Below are positions 34,573-41,463 of a stretch of DNA of 41,463 nt, piece by piece; positions within the stretch are counted from its first letter, which is position 1; each line of letters begins with the position of its first letter. This stretch comes from Nitrospira sp. (GTDB lineage: Bacteria > Nitrospirota > Nitrospiria > Nitrospirales > Nitrospiraceae). Where the stretch lies: assembly GCA_018242765.1 (NCBI GenBank), contig JAFEBH010000031.1, positions 1-41,463 on the forward strand, given 5' to 3'. A model generated the notes under the pieces. That model was not told the origin of the DNA and did not search any database. It was given only the letters and a program-made list of their open reading frames with translations. The translations under genes were made by a program, and so were the position numbers.

Positions 34573-36459
34573 ATGTGCGGCATCGTAGGAATCTTGAATC
34601 GTGATATGCAGAGGCCAATTGATCGAGCCATACTCGAAAAGATGACCGATATGATGTCCCATAGGGGACCGGACGAGCGGGGGATCTACATTAGGGGGAA
34701 TATTGGGCTCGGGCATCGCCGGTTATCGATCATCGATCTCGCATCGGGGCAACAGCCGATGGTCGATACGGAAAGAGGAAGGGTGATCAGTTATAACGGA
34801 GAAATTTATAACTATCGCTCAATACAAGATTCTGTACTTGCCACTAAGGGAGTGAAGTGGCACACGTCCAGTGACACGGAAGTCTTATTGCAACTGGCTG
34901 ACCTTGACACTTTCATGTGGCTTGAATCGTTGAACGGAATGTTTGCCTTCGCTGTCTGGGAAGAGAAAGCCAAAAGGCTCTTGCTGGCCAGAGACCGCCT
35001 TGGCGTAAAACCGCTGTACTATGTCGACTTAGGCATTTCAGTAGCCTTCGCATCTGAAATTAAACCATTGCTTGTATTTCCAGGAGTTCAACGAAAAGTC
35101 AACGAAAAGAAGATTCCCGAGTACTTGGCTTTCCGAAATATCGCTGGGGAAGAGACGTTTTTTGAAGGTATCAGACAGTTGCCGGCCGGACACGTTATGA
35201 TTCTTGAACCCAGTAGCTACCGTCCAAGAATTGCGAAATATTGGGGGGAAGGGATCGATTGTACTGCGTCGACCTATACCAACACCGATAGGTCGTACGA
35301 AGACCAATTCATGGACATTTTTGGCAATGCCGTTAAAAGTCGATTGGTCAGTGATGTGCCAGTAGGAACGTTTAATAGTGGTGGGGTTGATTCCAGTCTG
35401 GTCACTGCACTGGTGAGATCTTTTAAGGCCGATGATCTGCATACGTTTTCAGTCGGGTTTGAAGAAAGTACGCACGATGAAAGTAAATATTCTGCCATCG
35501 TGTCGCAGAGATACAATACCAACCACCACGCGCTAGTCATCAATCAAGAAGACTACTCAAAGGAGCTCTATAAGACTCTTTGGCATTTGGAAGAGCCCAT
35601 CAATCATCCCCACACAGTACAAATTCGGCTTCTCAGTAAATTGGCCAAAGAATTCGTGACGGTCGTGTTGACTGGCGAAGGGGCAGATGAGGTGTTTGGC
35701 GGATACCCTAGATATAAGATAGTTAAGCTGGGTAAGCTGGTGAAACTAATGCCGGCGTTTGCATCAACAGGAGCGGCAAAGGTTCTGAGTCATACTGGAG
35801 AGAGAAGAATCGTTAAACTGGCTGGAAGCCTCGGTAGGGACGAATCCGAACAAGCGGTGCTCAATTCAATGTTTGTTCCGACGCATGAAACCGTGAGGGT
35901 TTTTCCAGAGGGGCTAGACATTCGGGGCAGAAGAGCGTTGTATGATGATCGTTTTCTCGACCCCGGCGATTCCATCAATAGGCTCTTATATTATGAACAA
36001 CGAACCTATTTACCTTCCTTGTTACACAGGTTAGATCGAATGAGTATGGCTGCTAGCATTGAGGCAAGGGTGCCTTTCTTAGACTATCGCCTTGTCGAAT
36101 GGAGCTACAAACTCAACTCAAATGTAAAGATAAGAAGGTTTGTTAACAAATGGATCGTAAAAAAGGCGGCTGAGCGATGGCTCCCTCGGGAAATCATTTA
36201 CAGGAAGAAGTTCGGTTTTGACGTCCCGGTCGCAGAATGGTTGAGGAATAGGAAGGCACTTGGTACGCACCTCGATCTACTGAGAGATGCAACCTTTCGG
36301 AATAGAGGCTATTTTGACCACAAGACCGTACTCGCGCTGATAGAGGACCATTTGAGCGGAGAATCAGATCATGCAGAGATCTTGTGGGGTCTGCTTGGTT
36401 TTGAAATGTGGTGTCGTCTATTTATCGATCAAAAGATAGAAGAGATCAATAATGCATGA
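34573..36459 (+). CDS. asnB: asparagine synthase (glutamine-hydrolysing) family, copy 2
   Basis: A 628-residue amidotransferase with MCGIVGI (Cys2), HRGPDERG, GHRRLSIIDLASGQQP and YNGEIYNY in the glutaminase half. The PP-loop SGGVDSS (269-275) and GEGADEVFGGYPRY are in the synthetase half. All catalytic motifs are intact. It is clearly diverged from copy 1 (23588), so this is not a recent duplication. The next gene overlaps its stop (ATGA), and a CapK-like gene follows, as at copy 1. The likely role is amide transfer to a glycan carboxylate or a conjugated group. Confidence 0.93.
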   Translation: MCGIVGILNRDMQRPIDRAILEKMTDMMSHRGPDERGIYIRGNIGLGHRRLSIIDLASGQQPMVDTERGRVISYNGEIYNYRSIQDSVLATKGVKWHTSSDTEVLLQLADLDTFMWLESLNGMFAFAVWEEKAKRLLLARDRLGVKPLYYVDLGISVAFASEIKPLLVFPGVQRKVNEKKIPEYLAFRNIAGEETFFEGIRQLPAGHVMILEPSSYRPRIAKYWGEGIDCTASTYTNTDRSYEDQFMDIFGNAVKSRLVSDVPVGTFNSGGVDSSLVTALVRSFKADDLHTFSVGFEESTHDESKYSAIVSQRYNTNHHALVINQEDYSKELYKTLWHLEEPINHPHTVQIRLLSKLAKEFVTVVLTGEGADEVFGGYPRYKIVKLGKLVKLMPAFASTGAAKVLSHTGERRIVKLAGSLGRDESEQAVLNSMFVPTHETVRVFPEGLDIRGRRALYDDRFLDPGDSINRLLYYEQRTYLPSLLHRLDRMSMAASIEARVPFLDYRLVEWSYKLNSNVKIRRFVNKWIVKKAAERWLPREIIYRKKFGFDVPVAEWLRNRKALGTHLDLLRDATFRNRGYFDHKTVLALIEDHLSGESDHAEILWGLLGFEMWCRLFIDQKIEEINNA

Positions 36460-37466
36460 GGTTTAGCAAATCTGAAAGGGAAGACTCATTGTCGGAAGCT
36501 ATCTGGATTGCATGGGAAAAGCACGTTAGGAACCAGTCACTAAGCGCACAGCTAGGGGTTGAGTTGCACGCATTACTGAGTGAGCGAGTGCGGCTGTTGC
36601 GGTATCTAACCTGCATCGTTAGAACGATACATCTCATTGAACAGCGCCGCCCCTATGTTGTCTTTGCCCCAAACCCTTCAATTGTTCTCACGTGTCTGTT
36701 GCTTGGACTGAAATTTGTGTTGGGATATCGCTTTGCCACCGACGCACACTATGCTGGTATTGTGGCAACGAATGGGAGTTGGATGGTTCAAAAGGTTCTA
36801 GATTTCTGTAATCGTCATGCTGATCTGGTCATAGTGACCAATGAGGAGCACCAACGATATGTGAGGAGTATTGGAGGGAGTGCGGTTGTATGTGAAGATC
36901 CACTTCCAGATATTCAACGCTACGCCAAAGATGTGGACGAGAAAACCAAGAGAATATTCTGCATTTGTTCTTTTGATGTAGATGAACCATACGTTGAGAT
37001 ATTCCATGCAGCTGAAATTTTGCAGGCTGAAGGATACTCATTCTATGTTTCTGGGAACTATAAGCGAGCTGGCGTTGTTCGCGAACAGTGGCCACATGTA
37101 AATGTTCTTGGCTATGTATCCGTTGAAGAGTTTTATTTACGCTTAGCTGAATCGCAGGTCGTTGTGGACTTGACGATGCAAGAGAATTGCTTGCTCTGTG
37201 GTGCATACGAGGCCATGGCACTCAACAAGCCTCTTGTGACTTCAAAGACCATGGTACTGCAGGAATATTTTACTGGCGGCGCGGTGTTTGTGCGCCATGA
37301 GCCGGAAGCGATTGCTGAGGGTATAAGGAAAGCTTATAACAAGAGGGGTGAGCTGAAACAGGAGATTGAAGAATGGAAACGAGACGCTCATGCTAAGAAT
37401 AGAGATCGAATTGAGAAGATTCGAAGGTTTATGAATTTAGGAACGCAGGCTGTAGAACGAGCCTGA
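36456..37466 (+). CDS. glycosyltransferase, GT4-like
   Basis: A 336-residue GT-B-like protein. The N-terminal half contains a hydrophobic stretch (SIVLTCLLLGLKFVLGYRF) that is probably a membrane-facing fold element, then FATDAHYAG and DLVIVTNEEHQRYV. The C-terminal half has IFCICSFDVDEPYVEI, NVLGYVSVEEFYLRLAESQV and CGAYEAMALNKPLVTSKTMV in place of the EX7E region. It is shorter than the usual 370-390 residues. It is coupled to AsnB-2 by ATGA overlap. Confidence 0.78.
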   Translation: MRFSKSEREDSLSEAIWIAWEKHVRNQSLSAQLGVELHALLSERVRLLRYLTCIVRTIHLIEQRRPYVVFAPNPSIVLTCLLLGLKFVLGYRFATDAHYAGIVATNGSWMVQKVLDFCNRHADLVIVTNEEHQRYVRSIGGSAVVCEDPLPDIQRYAKDVDEKTKRIFCICSFDVDEPYVEIFHAAEILQAEGYSFYVSGNYKRAGVVREQWPHVNVLGYVSVEEFYLRLAESQVVVDLTMQENCLLCGAYEAMALNKPLVTSKTMVLQEYFTGGAVFVRHEPEAIAEGIRKAYNKRGELKQEIEEWKRDAHAKNRDRIEKIRRFMNLGTQAVERA

Positions 37467-37487
37467 TCGCTTCCAAATTGTCCTCCC

Positions 37488-38840
37488 ATGGATTGGAATC
37501 AGAAGCTCCATAAGTATTGTATATACCTCCCGGTTGTCTTGGTTAGAGGACAAGCTGTTCCATTCTGCCTGCGGCGACTTCTGAAAAGTCAGTATATGAA
37601 TCGGAGTGATTTGGAGATGCTCCAGTTGAGTAAGCTCTGTCTCATACTTGAGTATGCCAAGGAGAATGTACCCTTTTACAGGAAAGCGTTAGCGGGTCGG
37701 AGCGGGTCTCGGTTGGAAGGACTTGAAGAACTGCAAAACCTTCCATTTCTTACGAAGGCAGATCTCAAGAAAGAGCAGGGGGGATTACGCTCGTGCGAAC
37801 ACTTTATGCTTTTGACGCCGAAGACTACAGGTGGATCAACTGGAGTGCCGGTAACTATTCCCAAGACCAGAAGTGCTATGGCCTGGGAACTAGCTGCAAC
37901 GTGGAGAGGGTATTCTTGGGCTGGAATCGATATTGGTGATCGGCAAGCCAGATTTTGGGGAGTGCCTTTTCATCAGAAGGATAGGTGGAGAGCTAGATTG
38001 ATAGATCGTGTAGCAAATCGTAAACGCTGTTCGGCCTTTGCGTTCAGTGAGAGTGATCTACAGGCATATACACTGGCCCTAAAAAGCTTTTCCCCACGTT
38101 ACTTCTATGGGTATGTTTCAATGTTGGAGGAATATGCCAAGTTCATTCGCCGTAATGGAATCACGCTCCCGTTCAAATTGCAGTGCATCATTACAACATC
38201 TGAAGTGTTAGCAGCGACTCAGAGACGTCTTATTGAGGATACTTTTTCGACGAAAGTGTTTAATGAATATGGCTCGGGAGAACTAGGGTCTATCGCGCAT
38301 GAATGCGAGGACGGGTCTTTACATGTCAGTGCGGAGAATATGATTGTCGAAGTGGTGAGCGGCAATCGCCCCTCGCAACCTGGAGAGGTTGGTGAGTTGG
38401 TGATAACAGAACTGAATAATTACGCAACCCCTCTCATTCGTTATAGAACAGGAGATTTCGCGTCACTTTCTAATAATCCATGCAAGTGTGGGAGGATACT
38501 TCCAGTTATCAATAATTTGTATGGTAGATCTTACGATACAATACGGAACATTGAGGGGAAATTGTTCCATGGTGAGTTCATGATGTATATCTTCGAGGAT
38601 GCACAACGGAGTAACTTAGGAATACAAGCGTTTCAGGTGATTCAGGAAAGCTGGCAGTCGTTTTTGATTAAGATTGTGCCGGGGGGAGGGTACGGCAAAG
38701 CTACGGAAGAGTTTATTACCCATCGGATTCGTGAACAATTTGATCAGAATGCAGTTGTGCGTTTTGAAATTGTCGGAGAGATTACTCGTGCTGCATCTGG
38801 AAAGATGAGGCTTATCATAGGGATGGAAGATCATCAGTGA
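37488..38840 (+). CDS. CapK/PaaK-like adenylate-forming enzyme, copy 2
   Basis: A 450-residue adenylate-forming enzyme. It has ENVPFYRKAL near the start, the phosphate loop TTGGSTGVPVTIPKT at about 113, FNEYGSGELGSIAHECE, LIRYRTGDF and CKCGRILPVINNLYGRSYD at about 331-350. These landmarks are collinear with the protein at 26689-28026 but overall similarity looks moderate. It follows AsnB-2 and a GT, repeating the earlier gene order. The activated carboxylate is unknown. Confidence 0.87.
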   Translation: MDWNQKLHKYCIYLPVVLVRGQAVPFCLRRLLKSQYMNRSDLEMLQLSKLCLILEYAKENVPFYRKALAGRSGSRLEGLEELQNLPFLTKADLKKEQGGLRSCEHFMLLTPKTTGGSTGVPVTIPKTRSAMAWELAATWRGYSWAGIDIGDRQARFWGVPFHQKDRWRARLIDRVANRKRCSAFAFSESDLQAYTLALKSFSPRYFYGYVSMLEEYAKFIRRNGITLPFKLQCIITTSEVLAATQRRLIEDTFSTKVFNEYGSGELGSIAHECEDGSLHVSAENMIVEVVSGNRPSQPGEVGELVITELNNYATPLIRYRTGDFASLSNNPCKCGRILPVINNLYGRSYDTIRNIEGKLFHGEFMMYIFEDAQRSNLGIQAFQVIQESWQSFLIKIVPGGGYGKATEEFITHRIREQFDQNAVVRFEIVGEITRAASGKMRLIIGMEDHQ

Positions 38841-38886
38841 TACCTTGCCGGATGAGTTTGAATGGCACCCCACTTAAAATGCGATA

Positions 38887-39594
38887 ATGGTTATGTATCT
38901 TTGGCGCCGAGTTGTTTCAAAGCTGCCTAAGTTGTTTCAAATCGAACTTAAACGAATTCACTTCCGTTGCCGAATTCACCGAGGTACTTTTGTTTCAGAC
39001 GAGCCTGAGTTCGCGATGTTATCCAGAGTAGTGACCAGAGGTGATTGGGTAGTCGATGTCGGCGCGAACGTTGGATTCTACACGAAGCGACTTGCTGAAT
39101 TGGTGGGATCAGAGGGGCGTGTGCTGGCATTCGAGCCTGTGCCGGAAACCTTTATGCTATTGACTAGTAATGTTTCAATGTGCGGTTTCACCAATGTAAC
39201 GCTCTTCAATGCAGCGGTTTCAGAAGCGACTAAACTTTCGGGAATATCCATACCAAACTACTCCGATACCACTCAACCGAATTACTACCAGGCTCACATC
39301 ACAAGTCTATCTGACAGCCCAGTGCGAATCTTGGCTGTTAGCCTTGACTCCATAAAAATCCAGAGCTCCATCAGGCTAATAAAGATAGATGCAGAGGGGC
39401 ACGAGTTCTCAGTTATCAAGGGAATGCAGAGGACTTTACTGAGAGACCGTCCGATATTGATTGTTGAGGCGCCTGACACAGAAACTAGGGAACTTATCGA
39501 GTCACTTGGCTATGTAGGTAGGACGTTGCTTGGTTCGCCAAATGTGGTCTTCCATAGAAATGACTTGAGATGGGAAGAGCTGGAGAGACCCTAA
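38887..39594 (+). CDS. FkbM family methyltransferase
   Basis: A 235-residue SAM-dependent O-methyltransferase. Motif I VVDVGANVGFYTKRLAEL (about 55-72), VLAFEPVPETFMLL, and the FkbM signature IKIDAEGHEFSVIKGM (about 160-175) are present. In glycan loci these enzymes methylate sugar hydroxyls. Two ATG codons (38887 and 38893) are possible and no good ribosome-binding site is seen. It is the last plus-strand gene of the locus. Confidence 0.9.
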   Translation: MVMYLWRRVVSKLPKLFQIELKRIHFRCRIHRGTFVSDEPEFAMLSRVVTRGDWVVDVGANVGFYTKRLAELVGSEGRVLAFEPVPETFMLLTSNVSMCGFTNVTLFNAAVSEATKLSGISIPNYSDTTQPNYYQAHITSLSDSPVRILAVSLDSIKIQSSIRLIKIDAEGHEFSVIKGMQRTLLRDRPILIVEAPDTETRELIESLGYVGRTLLGSPNVVFHRNDLRWEELERP

Positions 39595-39595
39595 T

Positions 39596-39663
39596 TTGTT
39601 GACGTCTCCCCAATTCCTCTAAATACGACAACACTTCTAAAGTAGGGGAGACGCCATCAACAA
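39596..39663. repeat. interrupted inverted repeat between convergent genes
   Basis: TTGTTGA-CGTCTCCCC (39596-39611) pairs with GGGGAGACG-CCA-TCAACAA (39645-39663): a 9-bp and a 7-bp stem separated by a 3-base bulge, with a 33-base loop. It begins 2 bases after the FkbM stop and lies about 30 bases from the 3' end of the convergent secreted-protein gene. It could act as a bidirectional transcription end or transcript stabiliser; no T-tract is seen. Confidence 0.5.
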
Positions 39664-39695
39664 TCTGATATCTGTCCATAAGGAATCGAGTTTAA

Positions 39696-40589
39696 CTACT
39701 GGACTACTACCAAGTTAGTTGGCGCAGGTGGTAGCGTGGTAGTACCTGAGCTCGATGTACTGCTAGATGTATTGCTAATGGTACCATCAGACATTAATCC
39801 GGTTGCTCCTGTTCCCGCATCAGAATATATCTCGATGTTGTCGAAGTAGACGTAATTTGTGGCATCATGCGAGTCGGCATAATTTGACGTCAAATAAAAT
39901 GGAAGCCATTTCTGACTCCCCATGCTCACTGAATTGCTGCGGATGAGTACGTTGTCATGCCAGACCTTGATTTGGCCAGTGGTATGATTGAAGTAATATT
40001 CAACAGTATGCCAGGAATCCGACGAACCAGAGTTATCTCCTGAAGCGCCCCCCCAGTAAGTAGGCAATGTTGTAGCTCCCACATTGCCACGGTTACTCAA
40101 ACTATTTCCTAAGACAGAGTCTGCAAACATGTCTCTATAGGTAGCCTGGTCTCCAGTCCAATAGAAGATGCGTAGCATCTTTAATGGAGATCCATCTGTC
40201 CGTTCCACATTTTTATCAATGCGTAATCTAAATCGATAAAATATCTCGTTTGTATAAGGCACTGAACCAATCTTCAACGACTCATAAGCAGTCGGTCCAT
40301 TTATGGCAACCGTCCCGTTCCAGTTACACCGGGCCATGCGTGATCCCGAATCAGGACCTTTTATGCCATCGGCAGCTGAAGTTACGACCGTGCATCTATT
40401 GCGGTAGTCGTCTTGTAACCACTTATTTGTACTGCCGTCCTCGAAACCATCATAAAAAACTTGCCCGGCGGCATAGGATGTGTCCCAGAGCGCGAGTGAA
40501 GACAGTAAGATCAAAACCATAGCAAGAAAGCTTGGGCGATTAAGCACTCTTGCCGCTGGCAGTAGTTTAGATAACTTCTCAAGGTTCAT
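39696..40589 (-). CDS. secreted jelly-roll (ConA-like/polysaccharide-lyase-like) protein
   Basis: A 297-residue exported protein. The signal sequence (about 19-40, SFLAMVLILLSSLALWDTSYA) is cleaved near A40/A41. The rest is a beta-sandwich-like domain: VFYDGFEDGSTNKW, IFYRFRLRIDKNV, SWHTVEYYFNHTTGQIKVWH, NYVYFDNIEIYSDA. This resembles heparin-lyase-like or LamG-type folds that bind or cut polysaccharide; no catalytic residues are claimed. A Ser/Thr/Gly linker leads to PPAPTNLVVVQ, which looks like the first strand of a fibronectin III domain that then stops. AAGGAGT lies 6-7 bases before the ATG, and a sigma-54-type promoter lies about 100 bases upstream. Confidence 0.82.
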   Translation of the reverse strand: MNLEKLSKLLPAARVLNRPSFLAMVLILLSSLALWDTSYAAGQVFYDGFEDGSTNKWLQDDYRNRCTVVTSAADGIKGPDSGSRMARCNWNGTVAINGPTAYESLKIGSVPYTNEIFYRFRLRIDKNVERTDGSPLKMLRIFYWTGDQATYRDMFADSVLGNSLSNRGNVGATTLPTYWGGASGDNSGSSDSWHTVEYYFNHTTGQIKVWHDNVLIRSNSVSMGSQKWLPFYLTSNYADSHDATNYVYFDNIEIYSDAGTGATGLMSDGTISNTSSSTSSSGTTTLPPAPTNLVVVQ

Positions 40590-40692
40590 ACGTTACTCCT
40601 TCGTCAGAACTTAATGTATTCAGGGCCCAGGTAATGAGACCAAAATTGAAACTAGCGCTTTTCACTGTTGTGCTCACCAAGAAGTACTAGCA

Positions 40693-40709
40693 AGCAAAAT
40701 TTGCGCCAA
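40693..40709 (-). promoter_or_regulatory. sigma-54 (RpoN) -24/-12 promoter
   Basis: On the minus strand TTGGCGCAAATTTTGCT matches the RpoN consensus YTGGCACG-N4-TTGCW at 11 of 13 defined positions, with GG and GC at the required 10-base spacing. Transcription would start near 40681-40683, about 95 bases before the ATG of the secreted protein gene. No enhancer site could be assigned. Confidence 0.6.
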
Positions 40710-40794
40710 CTCTAATTCTCGCCAATGCATTTTTTAACGAACAATATTCATTAAATATTAGCATGTTAAGAAATGTTCTATCTTGTGATTCCGT

Positions 40795-41025
40795 CTAATC
40801 CGCGTGGTCATGCATGAAAAAGCCTTCACATCTCCAGAAAAATAATATCGAGTTTCCTATTGAATACTTCTTTTGTTTACCATCCTTCTGGTGGATGGCA
40901 AACCAATTTGAGTTAACTTGGCTGTCGAGTATTTCAAATCCTCCATCGAGATACAGCAAAATGAGTGCCTTCGATGGATTTTTGAAAAATATAGCCGCGT
41001 AGAAGGGAGTTGTAATAATTTTCAA
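40795..41025 (-). CDS. doubtful small hypothetical protein
   Basis: A 76-codon frame starting at TTG (LKIITTPFYAAIFF at its start) with no ribosome-binding site. Part of it (LDGGFEILDSQVNSNWFAIH) reads like a globular protein, but no family is recognised. The overlapping plus-strand frame 40814-41002 is equally open, which argues for chance. Confidence 0.15.
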   Translation of the reverse strand: MKIITTPFYAAIFFKNPSKALILLYLDGGFEILDSQVNSNWFAIHQKDGKQKKYSIGNSILFFWRCEGFFMHDHAD

Positions 41026-41243
41026 CAGCTTTTGAATTAGGAGATCGAAAAGCGAAATCTAACCAATTCAGCCAACCTTACCCAATTCCTGCTCAAAAGC
41101 AGCTCAACAATGTACAATTGTGGCACTGTTGGTGAAGAATTCATATAAATACAGGGTTAAACTTAATGGAGTATGCCTTCTTCCTAACTAAGGAGAGTGT
41201 GAGACTTTTTGACCTTCCCACGATTAACTTTCACCAATGGGTT

Positions 41244-41463
41244 CTACCCCGTTTCCACGGACAGTTCCGTTAAGAGTTTTCTCCCTGCTGCTGAAACTCC
41301 AGTCTCCGCCGTTTCCGGGGACTATGCCAGCGTTCGATGTAGTCAAAGATATCCGCTCTGGCCTTCAGCCCTGGTGCGGTACTGTCGCCGATTCACCCCG
41401 TTCGCGTTTGAGCACCCCAAAGAAACTTTCGGCCGCCGTACCTATCCTGCTCCCCTTGAAATG
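41244..41463 (-). pseudogene. IS3-family OrfB remnant (C-terminal end, 5' part off window)
   Basis: On the minus strand, three frames give AAESFFGVLKRER, then VNRRQYRTRAE, then ADIFDYIERWHSPRKRRRLE, then LTELSVETG with a stop at 41244-41246. This is the standard C-terminus of an IS3 OrfB with at least two frameshifts. The orientation is the same as the two remnants at the left edge. The N-terminal part lies outside the window. Confidence 0.85.

Larger units (their letters stand above)
40590..41243. other. A/T-rich gap between secreted-protein gene and IS remnant
   Basis: About 650 bases, visibly richer in A/T than the rest. It holds the sigma-54 site and one weak small frame. No RNA gene, intact CDS or terminator was recognised. 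Confidence 0.6.

Noticed and set aside
38911..38941. Direct repeat GTTGTTTCAAA, two copies 20 bases apart.
   Set aside because: It lies inside the start of the FkbM coding sequence in different frames; two short copies are not enough to propose a function.
39494..39679. A 61-codon minus-strand frame between the FkbM and secreted-protein genes.
   Set aside because: It mostly overlaps the 3' end of the FkbM gene antisense and the inverted repeat; no ribosome-binding site.
39721..39732. GGTGGTAGCGTG, resembling the ops element (GGCGGTAGCGTG) used by RfaH.
   Set aside because: It is inside the minus-strand coding sequence with no plus-strand operon after it, and the reverse strand does not carry the element; most likely coincidence.
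1..41463. CRISPR arrays, tRNA/rRNA genes, phage genes, toxin-antitoxin pairs, restriction systems.
   Set aside because: None was seen on reading both strands: no spaced direct repeats, no cloverleaf-like tRNA, and no gene of these families.

Overview
The window is a large exopolysaccharide / surface-glycan biosynthesis locus from a Gram-negative bacterium. It is framed on both sides by decayed IS3-family transposase genes. The outer-membrane export lipoprotein, beta-barrel, Wzz/BY-kinase, PHPT-type sugar transferase and DUF3473-type polysaccharide deacetylase occur in the order typical of XrtA (EpsH)-type EPS loci. Together with general gene style this suggests Nitrospirota (Nitrospira-like), but that assignment is an inference from family resemblance. 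No rRNA, tRNA or phylogenetic marker is present.

Layout. 1-1330: two tandem, frameshifted IS3 OrfB remnants on the minus strand. 1575-2143: a previously hidden pseudogene on the plus strand that can be read, across three stops and two frameshifts, as a NusG/RfaH/UpxY-type antiterminator (NGN domain plus KOW domain). 2149-2430: a lone IS3 OrfA-type helix-turn-helix protein. 2440-8754: the export and assembly core (polysaccharide export lipoprotein, outer-membrane barrel, polysaccharide co-polymerase/tyrosine kinase, initiating sugar-phosphate transferase, polysaccharide deacetylase), tightly packed. 9064-11424: a membrane GT2 and an unrecognised Cys-rich protein built from two internal repeats. 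11565-18386: nucleotide-sugar genes (UXS-like SDR, UDP-glucose dehydrogenase, RfbC-like epimerase, SDR, FAD oxidoreductase, RfbF-like cytidylyltransferase, PIG-L deacetylase). 18881-20999: Wzm/Wzt ABC exporter with a carbohydrate-recognition tail on Wzt. 21078-39594: glycosyltransferases and decorating enzymes, including two separate AsnB - glycosyltransferase - CapK(PaaK-like) sets, a serine-acetyltransferase-like protein, an O-antigen ligase/polymerase, a small methyltransferase and an FkbM methyltransferase. One GT4 (29790-31019) runs antisense to everything else. 39696-40589 (minus): a secreted jelly-roll protein behind a good -24/-12 (sigma-54) promoter match. 41244-41463: the 3' end of another IS3 OrfB remnant.

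How it works together (inference): UDP-glucose is oxidised to UDP-glucuronate and probably decarboxylated or otherwise modified. A CDP- or dTDP-hexose branch supplies a further sugar. The PHPT starts the repeat unit on undecaprenyl phosphate and many GT2/GT4 enzymes extend it. AsnB and CapK-like enzymes plausibly amidate or conjugate carboxylates. Acetyl, methyl and deacetylase enzymes decorate the chain. Export parts of both the Wzy/Wzc/Wza type and the ABC type are present, but no Wzx flippase is seen.

The most noteworthy items are the decayed antiterminator directly upstream of the operon, a G10 tract inside the initiating transferase gene, the duplicated AsnB-GT-CapK module, the two-repeat Cys protein, and the sigma-54 promoter on the secreted protein gene.
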